Source of the DNA: Trema orientale
Taxonomy: Eukaryota; Streptophyta; Magnoliopsida; Rosales; Cannabaceae
DNA length: 64,000 bases
Reading direction: 5' to 3'
Assembly (NCBI GenBank): GCA_002914845.1
Contig: JXTC01000017.1
Location: 387,431-451,430 of the forward strand
Made by a program: the position numbers and the translations under genes. Shown here piece after piece: positions 21,559 through 36,734 of this stretch (position 1 is its first letter; the number at the start of each line of letters is the position of its first letter). Under the pieces are notes generated by a model that saw only the letters and a program-made list of their open reading frames with translations, did not search any database and had not been told where the DNA came from.

Positions 21559-24500
21559 TCAATTTGAGTGAGTCCAGTTCCGAAGCATGTTTAAAAGCTT
21601 GTCAAGTCCTTCATATGTGCCTTTAGACTTAGCCAGTATAGCTGCAACACGGAAGACAAGTATGAATCTTTATTCAGGGAGAAAAAAAAAAAAACAAATC
21701 GTTTGAAACTGTTTGTTGGAAAGTGTGTTATATAATGAGAAATGAGCTATGTGTTAATTGTTTAGTTTTTAACCTAAAATAATCATTATGTGTGCAAGTG
21801 TCCAAAAAATTCTACCAACTAATAAGCGTTCGAAACTCGTAATAAGTTCTACGTTCTGTACAAAGATCAATATATGGATGGATCTAGGACTTCTTTTTTG
21901 GCCCCAAATGATAAAATTAGGATCATTTTTCAAGATGAATTTTTCAGGCCGTCATAAAATTCATGACAAATAGCCAGTTACAATATTTTAGACTACTTGT
22001 TACTACAATTACAAATATTGTTCACTGTGAGTCGTAAATTTTGTGACAATTCTAAAATAAGTCATGTTAAAAATAGTTATAAAACAATAATTTTGGCCCA
22101 AAATACTCCTAACTATGTTCAAATCTATTAATCACACGTCTACCGAAATTACATGTCGGTTAAAGTTTTCATTAACTGACTGAAGCTTAAACTTGATGCC
22201 TAAAGACTTTAGACACCAGTCATTTACTTATATTTGACATCTAACATAAAAATATTCCCAAATAAGTCTTAAAATTCCTAGTACTCATTCTAAAATTCTT
22301 AATAATGCCACCTTCTTCTAAATAGAGGTTTTTTTTTTAAAAAAAAAAAATTAAAAGTATTAACAATTTTTTTAAGACACCCCCTTTAAAGTTTTTTTTT
22401 TTTTTTTTAATTCTAAACTTCTATCAAATAAAACTTCTTTTCTTACCCATTAGTGTGTCTTCTTCTTCAAACTTTTGCCTTTTAGACAAAAATTCATTGC
22501 CAAAAAGCCTAGATATTTTGACATATTTTTAATTATAAGAATAGAGGGACCAACTTTTGAGACTTAAAATATTAATAATTTTCTAATTTTTTTTTTCAGA
22601 AAGAATATTTTTCTATTTCTCTTTAAATGTTAGCATTCTTGAACTATTTTCCAGGGTTCTTGAGAACTGAAAAAAGAGTTAGAATTCTTAAATCATTTTT
22701 AAAGTTTTGAGAATTAGAAAGAGAGTTCTTATTTAAGAAGCAGAGAAAGAGTTCAAGTACTGAATTAGTTAGAATTTAGAATTTATAATATATGCTCATC
22801 CATCATGACTTAAACTTAATTAATGTTTAAATTTCTTTTAAATGTTTGGTAAATCAATTGTGTCAGTTAAGAAAAATATTCTAATTATTTAATATTATTT
22901 ATATCCAGTTATATCATTTTATATTATGTTATTTTAGTTATTTACTAATTATTTAGTAAATGGGGGCTAGAAGAGGGGAAAAAAAAAAAGGATGGCAATA
23001 GAGCAACTCATAATAACTTTAGAAGTATAATAGTTTTTATATTAAAATAACCCTATGATACTCAATTGGTCAGTTTAAAATGCTCAACTAGCTATAAAGA
23101 CAAATCTCAACTAATTAGTCAATATTATATTTAGTATACTCTTTAGTATTGTTCCAAAAATGTGTTTCCCGATAGCATGTCTTGTTTACAATAATTTTTA
23201 GCATATACTATATATTATATTAAATATAATACAAGGAATATCATATGCTCAATTTTAGTATGTATTTAAATTTACAATATTGCGAATATAGTATTTGTTA
23301 GAATTACAATGTTATCGTTAGTATATGTTTAAATTTACAATGTTGTCATTACATCATGAGTTAAAATTTATATATAGTATTGCTATTATTTTTAAATCTA
23401 AAATGTGTATACATTTTATAACGGGGCCAAAGTTGATACATTTAATATATTTTCTATTTTTTTCTTTAAATTTTATGTAAAAATTTTGTCTCACTAATTT
23501 TTTATAAATTAGATCTCCCATTCATTATGCTACTCACATATTTTATAAAACAAAGAAAATTATCTACACTTGGTGGGTGTAGTGGAGCTTTCATCATTAA
23601 TAAGTGAATGATAAAAAAAATAAGATTTCATAGTAAAAAAACTATACTTTGTAAATAAAAATAGTATTTAAATACAAAATAATATTATTTTTTGCATTTA
23701 TGCATTGAAGCAAAACCTTAAATTCTTTTTTTTTTTAAATTTAACACCGGCACATTTTTTTTAGCATGAATGCATTGGACATGGTCTCTTAAGAATAAAA
23801 ACTTAGCCTCATATTGAAGTGCTAAGCCTAATTTCATTGTAAAAGCGACTAAGGCCTGGTGAGTGCCATGATTTGACTCATTACAAGCATTTGACCAATA
23901 TCTTAACCTTCCATTGGGATGGGGAAATATTCCACCATAGAGCCCACATAAATAAATAGTTGAGATTCGTCATATATGTCTAACAGTAGCATTTTTTAAA
24001 ACAACGGCTAAAAAAATTTGAGAAAAGATATATTTGAATCTATATCCTTCTTTTATATATATATATATATATATGGCAATTGAAGGACTTTGTAAAATGA
24101 ACATCTTGCAGATAATAAGTAAAGAGTCTCTTGCAAAAAATTTTCATTTTAGTTGCATCATTTTGATATTCTAATCAAATTAATGTTTATTCGCATAGTT
24201 AGTCCAATGATAATAACGAAAAATATAAAATAAACATACGTACCTTCGGCAGCGACTGGGTAGAGATCAAAAAAGGTGGTTACTGACTTCACTAGTTTCT
24301 ACAGATTTTAAACGGCAAAAAGGGCATAAATGTACATAAATAAAAGACTAATGTAAAAATAGAAAAGACAATAATTAGAACAATAACTGAAATAAAAAAT
24401 ATAAAAAAAGAAAAACTTCGTATAATATGTGGTGATTCATACCAGTATTAAGTCACCAGGTTTAAGTGCGAATTCTTCCACACCTGTTATTTTCCTACAT

Positions 24501-27500
24501 ATAAGATGATGGTGGATTAATTGTCTTGTCAAACATGTGTATATAATTGGGCTTAACATGCATTCCACGTCTGAGATTTAAAAATATTGCGAGTCTACAA
24601 TTACTGCATGCTAGAAACATAGGCTCTTGCAATCGTGAAATTACGACGTTATGGATGAAAAGTTTTTGTAATATAAAACAGTCTATTACGATGAGTCAAA
24701 TAACATGCAAAAATTAATTAAGAACCGAAACAGAAGATCATGATTCTGAACCATCAGTCATAGAGTTAATCACTTGCTTTGAAAAGAAAAAAAAATAAAA
24801 AATAAAAAAAAATAAAACAGTGGCTGAACTAATTAACATAATACCTAATGAGAAGCCTTCCGTTAACCTCTTCACATTCAAATAATCCACAGCCACTAGT
24901 GAATGGTATTTCTTTATGTTTCCACTCTGCAATGAGAAAAAAGTTTAATTTAGTGCCTAGTATATTTTTAGAACTCTTTCCAAAGTAACTTTTTATGAAA
25001 TAGCGCTTTCATAGAGAAAATCCTATTCTATTTTATTTTTTCATATATTTTTTTAGGGGAGTTGAGAAAGTCCAAAATTTTAAAACTGTATGTAATAATA
25101 TTTTTAAGATATTACTTGACCAACCATGCTCGAAGGGCCAAATTGGCAAATTACTGATCTAAGAGTTGATCATTTACTAAAAGTCTAAAAGACACTTTCA
25201 AAGGTCTAATAATTAGGCTTGTTTTGCAACATTTATCTTTTCTTTTTTTTTTAAAAAAAAAAAGTGAAATATTGACTTTACGTTCAAATATTTTACAATA
25301 AATAAAATTCCAATAATTAGAACTTAATGTTTGTGACTGGTCAAGTAAACGAAGTACAAATGTAATATTTTCATAGTAATTAAATTTTCAAATTTTTTAG
25401 TGTGTTTTTCATATGTACTTTTGTACATATGCAATAGCCTTATGCCAAATTTTTAAAACTACATTTCATTTTAAAAATCTCAATTTTAGCTATTAATTTC
25501 CATCATATAACTAACTATGCAAGGAAATTATTAAAAATTCATAATCTATATTATACAAATTTCAGAAAAAATAAGTCATAACCGTTCCCAAAATTATTAT
25601 TATTATTTTTTTTTGTAAATATAAGTAAAAGTTAGGCCTTATATGGTGTTTTTAGAAAAGAATTGGAAATATATGATGGGTTTTTTTCTAGATCCTGTAC
25701 TCTAGTTTTTAGAAAAATATCATTTTCTAAAATAGTAACTAGTAACCGGTAACCAATTTTCGAGTACTGATAATTAGTAAGCAAAAGTATTTATAACTGG
25801 TATATAACTTGTAACTGGAAATGGGTAATCAGTTTTCAGACACTACTAACTAGTAATAATTTTTAAAATGATGTCTTTCTAAATTTTTATTTAAAAAGTA
25901 GTATTTTTCTTTAAAAAAAAAAACGTGACATGAATTAAAAAAAATTGATCCATCGTACTTTTGTAATTATTTTTTGTTTTTGTAAGTAAAATATTAGAAA
26001 CCCTAAATATAATCATCATTTATAAATATGAATGTTCATCTTCCGAACTCTCATTGAAAAGTATATAACCTTTGTATTAATTAAGGTCTAACTTAATTAT
26101 ATATAAGTTATATTCTTATATTGTAACTCCTAAACTTTTAGTCTTCCGATATTATGACCGTTAGCCTATATATATGGCCTTTGGGAACTTGTATTATTTA
26201 CGCCATGAAGAAAGTGAATGATAAGAAAAGTAGAGTATTTTCTNCGTGCTTGGAATGAAAGACAATTCCAAATCCACTTTGTTTATGAACAATTTTGCTG
26301 AAACAAATTTATAAATGTAAATGGCATTAAAGATAATAAGAGTCAATTAAGATTATATATCCCCTTGCATCTTTCTTAAATTAACCATATATTATAGGAA
26401 ATTTCACTTTATTCTTTGGAATTGTGTATAAGGTTTCAATTTTACTCTTGTAACATCTAACCAATTATTATCCTACAGTGTCATGAAACAAAAAAATTTT
26501 GAAATACCTTATAAATTAAACTATTTTGTTGTGTCTTTTGAATTTTAGGTTGTTTGGCAACAATTTTGTATTTATTTTAGAAATTGTATTTGGAAATAGT
26601 TTTTGTTTTGAAACATTGACTAAAATGGTGATTTCGTCAATTATAGTTTTTTTCTCTCGAAAATTTGATATTTTAGGGGCAAAATTGAACTCTTACATGT
26701 TATTCTCAAGCGGTCAATTGTAATTTTACTCTTGTAACATCTAGCCAATTATTATCCTACAGTGTCATGTCATGAAACAAAAAAATTTTCAAATACCTTA
26801 TAAATTAACCTATTTTGTTGTGTCTTTTGAATTTTAGGTTGTTTGGCAACAATTTTGTATTAATTTTAGAAATTGTATTTGGAAATAGTTTTTGTTTTGA
26901 AACATTGACTAAAATGGTGATTTCGTCAATTATAGTTTTTTTTCTCTCGAAAATTTGATATTTTAGGGGCAAAATTGAACTCTTACATGTTATTCGCAAG
27001 CGGTGAATTGTAATTTCAAAGAATGCGTTGTTAAATTTAAAAAAATAAAAAATAAAAACTTACAGAGATATATTGTAATTGACTCTAAAAGGAAGTGGAG
27101 GGGGCATAAAAATAAGGAAAATTGGAAAAACTAGGCCTTTTTAATTTAAAAGTTACTTTGATTAAAAGTCTATCATTTGAAATTCTTTTCAAAATAATCT
27201 TTTCTATGTTGTCGAGCGTGATCGATTTTTAACCTTTTTTTTTTTTTTTTTTACATAAATGGTTGATTAAAAGACTACTTTATAAAGAGTTTCAATTTAA
27301 AAGATATAACTTCCTCTAAAAGTATTCTTACCAAAAAAAAAAAAAAAAAACAAACTATTTTGTAAAGAGACTTTTTGCAAAATATGGTGTTGATATAAAT
27401 TTACACAAAAGTAGGGTAACCTATCACTAGTTGATAAGAATTTCATGACCCATTATGGCATCAAATATGTATGAAACTACATGCGTGTGAATGAGTTTTC

Positions 27501-28728
27501 TCCATCTACTAATTGAGTTTGTGCCTAGTTACTTGATTTCGTTCAAAACTACATTTATTTTGTTATATGTTACTAAATTATGATGTGAGTCCTTAAGTGG
27601 GACTAAATCTTTACCCACAGAAAACATACATGCATGTAAATATGAAATTCTAGATAATAAAAGGACACGTATATGCATACATATTGGTGGAAGTACTTAC
27701 CGAGATGCCAAACCACACTTGCAGTCAATCCCTCGCCTTCTGTCATTCTGTCAATGGCAATTAGGCCGTTTCGTCCCATCGCGTCTATCACGCTGCTGAA
27801 AAACCGTTTCACACCCTATATATGCCACACCCATTACTTTTTTTTTTTTTTAAATTTATTTTTTATTTGTTTGTTTAAGAGTTTATGCATTTAAGCAACT
27901 AAATATTATTTCAACAGATCTGTTATCTGTATATGGTTCAAGTAGACATACACGGACTAATAACGTCTTTTTCTTTTTTAATTTTATGTCTTTTTTTTTT
28001 TTTTTCTAGGGCGGAGTGCTTGATAACGTTTTCTAGTAATTAGATTAGATTATATTTAGTATTTACCTTTGAATTTAAAAACTGAAACGAATAAGTACCT
28101 AAAGTAAAGAACGTGTTGACATGACAGCTAAAAAAGAAAAGGTTTCTAAAATACACACATACTCATATTTATTGAACTTTCTCGAGTCAATGCAGGGTCG
28201 TCGTGGTTAATTTAGTTTATATAGTCAATATATTATTTACGGAACCATACTTGAATATTTTCTCATATATGCACTTGGAATGGATGAGTATACATCCAAA
28301 TAATATAGGGCAAATTTAAGTTGGCTAAAACAGACCTCTTTTCCTTCAAAGGGAAGGTAGAAAGTGAGGTCCTCGTAATGGCATTCCTCCGAGAGAAGTT
28401 GGTCTAACTTGTTCATGTCCCTCGCGTTGATGGCATCGTGGAAATCACGGACAACCCCCGACGCAGAAGGCTGTGGCGGAGGCATGTAAGGCTGAATTCC
28501 GCATGATCCGTCATCGATGCCCCGAACACTGCATCTACCATTTCTTGTTAATTCTTTCATCATTTTCAATATTGGAATTTGAAGAAAGGTAGGGCTAGAA
28601 TTGTTTGTTAAATAATGCTTTCCAATCCATGATTGGGCACTTGAGAATTTGCTGATGAAGCTCTTATTGCTTGAGCTTGGGGAATTAAAAGTAGCTCCTA
28701 TGGAGTATTGAGGCAGAAATAAGGCCAT
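21559..28728 (-). CDS. NTF2-like/SnoaL-fold protein, probably plastid-targeted (259 aa, six exons)
   Basis: Exons are 28728-28336, 27815-27701, 24926-24845, 24494-24443, 24298-24244 and 21641-21559, all GT-AG, giving 260 codons including the stop. The first 85 residues are Ser/Asn-rich and low in acid (MALFLPQYSIGATFNSPSSS), like a plastid transit peptide. From about residue 88 the protein has NTF2-like features: ASGVVRDFHDAINARDMNKL, LLSEECHYEDLTFYLPFEGK, VKRFFSSVIDAMG, LTASVVWHLEWKHKEIPFTS and GCGLFECEEVNGRLLIRKI. It ends in a helical tail, EGLDKLLNMLRNWTHSN. This matches plant proteins annotated as NTF2 family (At3g09250-like) of unknown function; a role in nuclear transport is not implied. 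Introns 2 (2.8 kb) and 5 (2.6 kb) are large. Confidence 0.85.
26438..27010. repeat. Tandem duplication of 284-289 bp in NTF2-like intron 2
   Basis: Sequence from 26438 (AATTTTACTCTTGTAACATC) recurs from 26722 with few substitutions and a 5-bp CATGT insertion in the second copy. Both copies end near 'caagcggt.aattgtaattt'. It is intronic with no coding effect. Confidence 0.85.
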
Positions 28729-29760
28729 ATGGATATATGGTATATATCTAGCTAGCTATAATAGCTATAGTACAATTAGAGAGAAATAGAACAAGCAGAG
28801 TGAGTTTGGTTGGTTTGGTTAATTTACTAAATAAATTTTGCTGTTTTCCAGAGTCTATTTCGAAGGAAATTAAGATGATTGCTAAGGAGGCAAAGAATAA
28901 TTTGTGTTTTTGACAAAACCCTCCTTTTTGTGACTAACACTATATGATATGCCATATTCCATGATTGCTAGTAAAGCAAGGAATAAAGATATATGTTCAT
29001 TTAGAAGCATTTGGATAATTAAATAGTCTAATTGTTATTTGTTGTAGCAAATTCTATTCTGTGCAAATTAGATTGTATATTGTATAAATGTAAAGTTTTC
29101 TTTAAGATACTATAATTCGTATAGTCAACATTAAGCTTATACACACAATTGTATTAGTATTTTTTTTCCTTTTTTTTATTGTACAATCACTAGTAATGAA
29201 ATTCTATTGGATGCATATGATTTAGAATTATTTTTAAGAAATGTCCTTTTTCTTTAGATCAATTTAAAAGATGATGATTGCCATTATATATAATTTATTT
29301 TAATAAATGATCATTTTTTAGTTGATCTATTTTGTAAAAAAAAATAAATCAATATAATTTTATACAAAATAAATGAATTTAATACAAAATAAATCAATAT
29401 TTTGATCTAATAAAAATGGCTATTTTTCAAATCATTTTTAAAATTCGGCCATTATTTACAGTGTTTCAAACATTGTTATTTTTCAAATGGTGATCCAAAA
29501 TGCAGCTATTCGGCTTAAAAGCCCTGTGATTTTAGAGCCTAATTGGATTGGATCACCTATCTGTTAGGACTGAGATAGGCCCATGGATGAGAATAGTTTC
29601 ATAGATAGCAGTTTTAAAGACAAATATTAGTTTTATAGACACTAATTTTTAAAGTCGAGTATCTAATTGCCACCAAAAAAAAAAAAAAAAAAAAGAGTTT
29701 ATGTGCTAGATTGCTAATTTGTAACAAATTCAGGGGCAATTATGCAAAAAACCCTACATC
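28729..29760. other. Upstream region of the NTF2-like gene, no other gene seen
   Basis: This holds the probable promoter of the minus-strand gene; TATA-like words lie at 28739-28770. The remainder is AT-rich without recognisable exons. Confidence 0.4.
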
Positions 29761-29769
29761 TCTCACTGA

Positions 29770-30030
29770 TGCTACAAAGTTTTGAACGTTGTTGGTGCCC
29801 TTCAATATTTTTACAAAACCAAAAATTGCCTTTGCCATGAATAAGTTATCACAGTTTATGCATCATCCGACAACTAAACACTGGTCCATTGCCAACCCTC
29901 TCCTTCGATATATGAAAGGTACAATCACTCGCGCGTGGTCTACTTTTTCGTCGAGACTCTCTACTCTCTCTTCATGCATTTTCAGATGCTGACTAGGCTA
30001 ACAATCCAGATGATTAAATCTCCATAAGTA
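29770..30030 (+). pseudogene. Ty1/copia reverse transcriptase/RNase H fragment
   Basis: The + strand reads [20 protein letters not shown], then [16 protein letters not shown], the end of the copia reverse transcriptase domain. After a frameshift comes FSDAD followed by TAG where Trp is expected, then NNPDD, the copia RNase H start. No LTR lies nearby. A degraded fragment. Confidence 0.7.
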
Positions 30031-33000
30031 CTTACGTTATTTTTTTGGGCTCGAATGCGATTTCATGGAGCTTCAAGAGATTTTTTTTTTTTTTTTTTCA
30101 ACTACTCAAATTATGATAGTCATTAAATCATGATAGTTTTTAGATAATGATCCAACAACTAAAATAAAAAAAACCTATAGATAGATTAAAAAAACAAAAA
30201 CAAAAACTTACTTATTGGTTGGGAACCTTTAACTATTAAGTTCTATCATATTTTCATAAGGTTTGATTTTGATATGATCTCGTATTCTGAAACATGCGCT
30301 CTTGATAATGTATCTTATCACACAAATCCCTCTATAATTTTGTGTAATTTTCATAGAAGAAGTTTAGAAATTGATATATTAGCTGAATATTATTAATCAT
30401 TAATGGAAGTATATATGGCTACCAATCTAATCTACAAGTATTTTTTTTTTTATTTTAACTGTTAGATCATATTATCTAAATGATTACCATAATTTTAATA
30501 GTTACCATAATTTTAATAATAATAATAAATATTCATTATTTAATATTTTTTTTTCTTTATTTTTTACCATGAAAAGACGTACGTGATGAATTAATAAAAC
30601 AATATCTGTAAATAGATAAAAAAAAAAAAAGAAAAAATATCCCATAATTGGTGTATATATATATATATCCATCCTTCGGCTCCAGTCAATTTACATATGA
30701 TAAGACATATCACTTACGATAATATTGCTACCTAGAAGCAAAGCATTGCCGACGCTCTGGGATTTGATATCTGGTGATCTTGTTCGACCCTTCTTTGGAT
30801 CATGATTGACTAGCACGTAATAATAATTATACAAAGTGGATTATTTCTAGTAGGATTTAATATTCGATAACCGATACTAAATACCATCGCACAACCTCTG
30901 TTTTTTCTTTTTCTTTTTCTTTTTTTCTTTTTGGAAACATTGTACAATCAAATAATTAGTACAACTCGACAGCCTGTATGCACAGGACACAATTGCATGT
31001 TCAATCCCAAGCATTATTAATAAGGTTCATATGTGACTTGATTATACTGGTCCTTAAGTTATTGAGAAAATCTTTTGATCCTATTAATTTTCTAAATTAT
31101 TCTCAGTTAGTTAATTTCTGAAAACTTATTCTGTGAACTTTTCTTTAAATTTTAGAGCAAAATCATAATTGCATAGCCATACAAATAGCAAGTTTGGTAT
31201 CAGTCAACTTTTATTTATTTATTTATTTATTTATTTTTTTGTGATAGTCCTAATTTTGAAAAAAGTTCCGTTATAAATTTAACGAAAAATGTTAAAAGTA
31301 AGCACCAAAATAAACATTTTTAAAGCTTAGAAATCAAATCGAGATGTCATCAATAAGTTATAGACTGAAGGGGTAATTAATCCTTTACATATATTTATAT
31401 TTTATCTAAAGTCATTACTTTGAGCTACTTTTTGTTTTAGTACGGTAGTACTTCTTCTTTTCTAAATTGGGAACTACCAATGCGTGATTATTGCTAATGT
31501 TTATATTATTGAATTAAACAGATACAATTATAGCCATTATTCTTACTCTAGCTTGCGTTTCAAGCATAATTTTCTATAGACAACAATTAGTACTTATAAA
31601 TTAAAAATCAGATTGATTTATTATTTACACACATATATATGATGGGTGCATCAAAAATGTCACATGATAATGTAGAACGTAGTTATTGCGATTAGTTAAT
31701 TTTGTAAAACTAGTCACGCATGCATCACTAGTTCTGCTAATACAACAATACCGTGTATTAACAAATTAATACAATAACTTTGTATTTTTTCTTTTTCGGC
31801 CAATATTTCTTGTGTATTAACAAATTAATATAGAAAAACTCCTTGAATTTGAACTTTTTTTAAAAAAAAAGAAAGAAATAGTGCTAAAAACCATGTAATT
31901 TGAATTTTTTTTTTTATAAAAAATTAGACTTTCTCATATAAGCGAAATGGGAAAGGAAATGGCAAAGTTACTCATATGGAGGGAAATTTTAGGCTTTATA
32001 TATTACAAGTTTAATTTGTGCTTGGCTACATAAACAGTTGCTTGGAGACCGATATATTTCTCAATAGGTAATTTTAAAAATCAAAATATTGTTTTGAAAA
32101 ATAGTTCTTAAGAATTCTTAAATTTAATATGAGACTAGAATTACCATTATTAAAAATAAGTTTGTCCTTTCCCATCAATTCCTCCAATTTAGTTGAAATA
32201 AAAGGGTAAAATTATAAAATTAGCAAAATTAATGATTTTTTATACTACAAAATTAATTCATGGATTTCCCGTATTTCCAAACTCACAAGGGGTTTCTTCA
32301 AAAAAAAAAAAAGATGAAAATACAAGGTGATCCTGTGACATTTTTTCGTACTCTTTTGTTACGTATTTATTGGGACTAGACAAGCAAGAGTAGTAGTACA
32401 TCTGCCCATGACCTAACCCTTTTGGTCCAATTGACACAACTTGTCCTAAGCTAGCACGCAAATGGTACAAAAATAAAGACCCAAGACACATTTGGACCAC
32501 TTCAGAACGGAAAAAGGGGGCCTATTTCTTGGGTTGCTCTTAATATTAATAATAATAATAATATGCTTTATTCTTTCGTTTTCTCTGATTAAGAACAATA
32601 CGGCTGTGGTCTGGCAGCAGTGGTCCATAGCCAATGATCTATCCCTGTACAAACTAGGTTGCTGACCCTCCTAGTTTTATACATTGTATCAGTCAGAACA
32701 ACTGTCGTTTGTCTACATTCTGTACTTGTGTTTATTTTTCACAAAGCTAACAAACTCATTTGTGATCAACCCATGTATCTTGTAGTTTTCCTACAATGTA
32801 TATACATAGGGATCAACTAGATTTACTGGTTAATTACATGAAAATGGAATTTACCCAAATAAACACAATTAATTGCCAGGCCAAAATGCCATTTTTATGA
32901 CCATTTTTCACCTTACTTTTCTATAAGCGGTAACTATTTATAAACAATCATAAAATTGGCCCTAGTCCGGTCCCGTTCAAATCCCATATGTAATTTTTTT

Positions 33001-36000
33001 ACGTTAATTAATTAGGATTCTATAAAGGTTTGTCCGTTAATGTAATATTTGTCTAAGAACTTGATTAAGTAATTAATTATATTATTGCACTAATGGAGAC
33101 CAGGTTTCACCGTTTTTTTTTTTTTTTTAAATTTCTTTTTGGATTTCTATGCCCGCGGCCTTTGCAATCATCGTCTTTGTCTGTCCAAAAATTGATGTTA
33201 ATTATGTATAAGAGCATAGGGCAAGATTTGATCAAGCATCTAGTTGCCCAAACTCTATAATTTATGGACCAAAGAGTCACACAAAACGTAACTTCACTTC
33301 TGTGGAGTACCGTCGTCAATTACCCCTTTTTATGCATGTCATGGTGGTTTTATATTATTTTACCTCCTTTTTAACTTTCAACGTGGAAACACGAAAGTTT
33401 TCTCGGACACATTTATCAATTTTTATACCATTTCACTTTTGGAGTGATGGAATGGTTTTATATTAATAAGATCAACTTGAGATGAATATTTAACTGATAT
33501 ATGATAAGTGAGTCGTATTCATCTTTTAATTTGGGTAACTAACTTGCCAAACAAGTTATTATGAGAAAGTCAGAATTGATATTATGCTTTCAATATATTA
33601 ACACTTTGATGATACGAAATATTTAACATTAGTGCATCTTTTGAATATTAGATCATATCATGTTAAAATTATGTAAAAATAATAGTAAATCAAACATAAT
33701 ATGATAGAAAACAAACAAATATACTACCCTTTTCTTCGGGGGGAAAAAAAAAAGAAACTATATTCTTTGTTTAAAATTTTCAAAATTCTACTTCAACAGG
33801 AGGGTCTATCTTATTTTATATTAACCATATTAAAATGAAAATGTGATGAAAATATATGATTACTAAACATTCATTAACAATCCCTCAAACTGATGAATCG
33901 ACAAATCTAATACAAAAAATGGTCAAAGCCGATTAATGGTATTTTATTTTGGTTCGATTTGTGTTTTGCAATTCGTGGATTTTCCCACCAAATAACCGAA
34001 CCAACTCGTGGATTTTATTTTGGTTCGATTTGTCTTTAAAATATTTATGTTTATGCTTTTTATATGTCAATAAATGATTGGCTAAATTTTTGACATATGA
34101 TAGGCATCGTCACACTTTATTTTGTTTTTTATTTTTACTCTTAATGTGATGATCTATGATTCTTGTATATCTATACCATTAAATGACTGGCTTTAAAATA
34201 TGAGACTAAAATGGCCAGAGCTTAAAAGCTTAGATTAATCAATTTAAGGGCGTAACAAAAAAGGCTCAAACCAATTAAAAGAACAAACTAAACTGATTAT
34301 GTATGGATTTGATTGGTTTAGATTACTCCCTTCAAATGATTTGGATTGAAATGAAAATCTCCAAACGACTATATATTAGTTTAGTTGGACTATTACCTTA
34401 AAAAAATGGTTTGGTTTAGTTGAAAACCCCTAACTATGCTATTTTTGTTCTTTGCTACAAAATTTCCCCTAATAAGTAATAACTATCTCCCTTTCTCTAC
34501 TTTTTCTACTGTGTTTATATGAGAAAAATATTTAGTGCCGAGCAAAAGAAGGATTAAAAAATCAAAATGACATTTTGCAAAGTCTGTCGGCTGCCGCTAA
34601 TTGTGGTTGGGGAATCACTTACCCCCACCATCCCATACTAGCTTTTTTTCTCACCAATGGCCCATACAATCCCCTATATAGATATGCAACTTGTTTCTAT
34701 ATCCCATCAATACACATCTTCGAGACCCACTTCGACGAAGGATCACTTTCTTTCTTCTTTTTCTCTTCTGTTTGTATGTTATCCCATTTCTAAAATTCCA
34801 TTCATATATATTGTCTTCTTCAAAACAAAAAACGACCCCTCCAAACGCATAGCTGGAAATTGATCAAAACTATGTCCTTTATGGATATATCTTATGTCTA
34901 ACTCTGGAAAATTGTTATACCTAAATGTATAGTTATTGGATATGAACCTACTGTAGACTCAACACAATTCAAATAAAAAGTAATCTAATACAGATTTTTC
35001 ATCAATTCAAATTGAAATATTACACGAGCAACACTAGAGAAACTCAAATCACATGTCCAATTGTAGTGTTCAAATTCATATCTAACCAATAAATTATTGA
35101 TACATTATTTAAAATATAAAATTAATTAGACTTTATCATTTTCATTAAATTTATAATATGGGTTTTTACTAGTTGGACATAAATTCAAAAACTAAAATTG
35201 GACAAAAAATTTGAATTCATACAATAATATATAGATCTCAAAATTTATATTGTATGATTAGAAAAGTATCATGTAAATTACTTTGGTAGACAAAGGTCGT
35301 TAAATGAATATATCATGTTTTTAGTATACATATACACATTTATAAATATATCTTTCTACGGAGGGTTTTTTGTGATGCTGCAAAATCTATATTGCTTGGT
35401 TGTGTGGAGAATGGTTCATGCATTGAGAAGGAAAAGGGTCTTCTCTAAATTAGGCATGGACCTACGGCATTGTCCCTTCGAAAATCACTTCTAACTCACA
35501 TGACATTAACAACTTTATCAAATATGAGTCGATTATGAGGCCTCACCATACTCGTGACACAAAAAAGGTTTTAGTGTCTACCTTTCTTTTCGAAAAAAAT
35601 TCAATTTTGTTAATGTTTTTTCTTCTTTTGGGTGTTTTGGTGCTACTTTGTCCTTTTCATTAAGTGGATTGTGATGCAATTAATTGAAAAGATGAGCAAT
35701 CAATATATGATAGCCTCGGGGAACTAAGAGAAATTGTTGTCAAACACTTTCTTTCTTACAAAATAAGTGTCCAAATCCCATATTAGAATAAGCATAAGAG
35801 AATACTATATTTAATAATAAAGAGCATTATCATAATACTTCTAGTTATTTGGAGAATATTTGTATTTCAACTCCATTAATGCCATATAGAATACAATAAT
35901 CACCTTTGAAGGCATTAATTAGACAGTGATAGTCATCCACTAGTGAAAAGTTAAAAATATCTTATATGATGTTTGCTGATGTAAATTAAACTATTAGAGT

Positions 36001-36734
36001 TCTCGACTTTTACCTCACAATAACTTTGGAGAGACACTTTATTGTAGAAATCCCACGTCTAGGAGATAATCCAAGATTAAATATTGATAACATTCTGTAC
36101 TTTAGAATTTGTTCACTTTTCCATTCAGGCAAGCTGAATCTTTATATTCTTCAAGAACTTAATTTATTTTTTTTTTTTATCCACCCCGTCGTAACTTTTG
36201 TTGTATAAGCTGTTATTTTTCAGGAAACAAAAATAAAAATAAAAAAGAAAATCTCATGCAGCCAACAGAAAAGAAAGTGAATAGTAGTAAATATATCCAA
36301 TTATTGGAAAAGAAGACATGACTCCTGTAAACCCAATCATGGAAACTTGAAACATGTCCTTTGATACCCAAAATACTTAAAATAATTTATATCTACTATT
36401 ATTATTTTTCAGAAAGAAAGAAAAAAAGGATACCATCTCTGCATTTGAAGCGTCACACTGATCTGTCCCTGCCAAGTCCAGTCCTTAGTCCCAATCTACT
36501 TTAGTACCACAGCCAAGGGCATGCTATTCCTGAAAAGAAAAAGCATTTTTGAAGGCTTTCAAGTATACAGATCATACTTCATGTTCATCAATTTTGAACG
36601 GAACTAAGTTCTTAATTTCCACTTCACACTATCCCACTTAAGGAGGAAACTTCTCAGGTTGTTCGCTCAAAATAAGATGAGATAGAACAGTAGAATTGTA
36701 CTAGTTGCAAGCCTTATCACCAACATTTTTAACC
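30031..36734. other. 6.7 kb intergenic region, no gene supported
   Basis: AT-rich throughout with poly(T/A) runs and a TTTA run at 31207-31236. Short ORFs here have no family resemblance. Around 34600-34760 a CCAAT and TATATAGATA arrangement looks promoter-like but no coding exon follows. 36400-36734 is the probable promoter and leader of the receptor kinase. Confidence 0.4.

Noticed and set aside
34575..34863. Two overlapping + strand open frames with CCAAT/TATA-like words upstream
   Set aside because: No known domain, low-complexity Phe/Ser-rich ends, and the putative TATA lies inside the frames; insufficient to call a gene.
36705..36734. Longer N terminus for the receptor kinase beginning at a TTG codon
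   Set aside because: TTG is not a normal plant start; the ATG at 36735 begins directly with the signal peptide.
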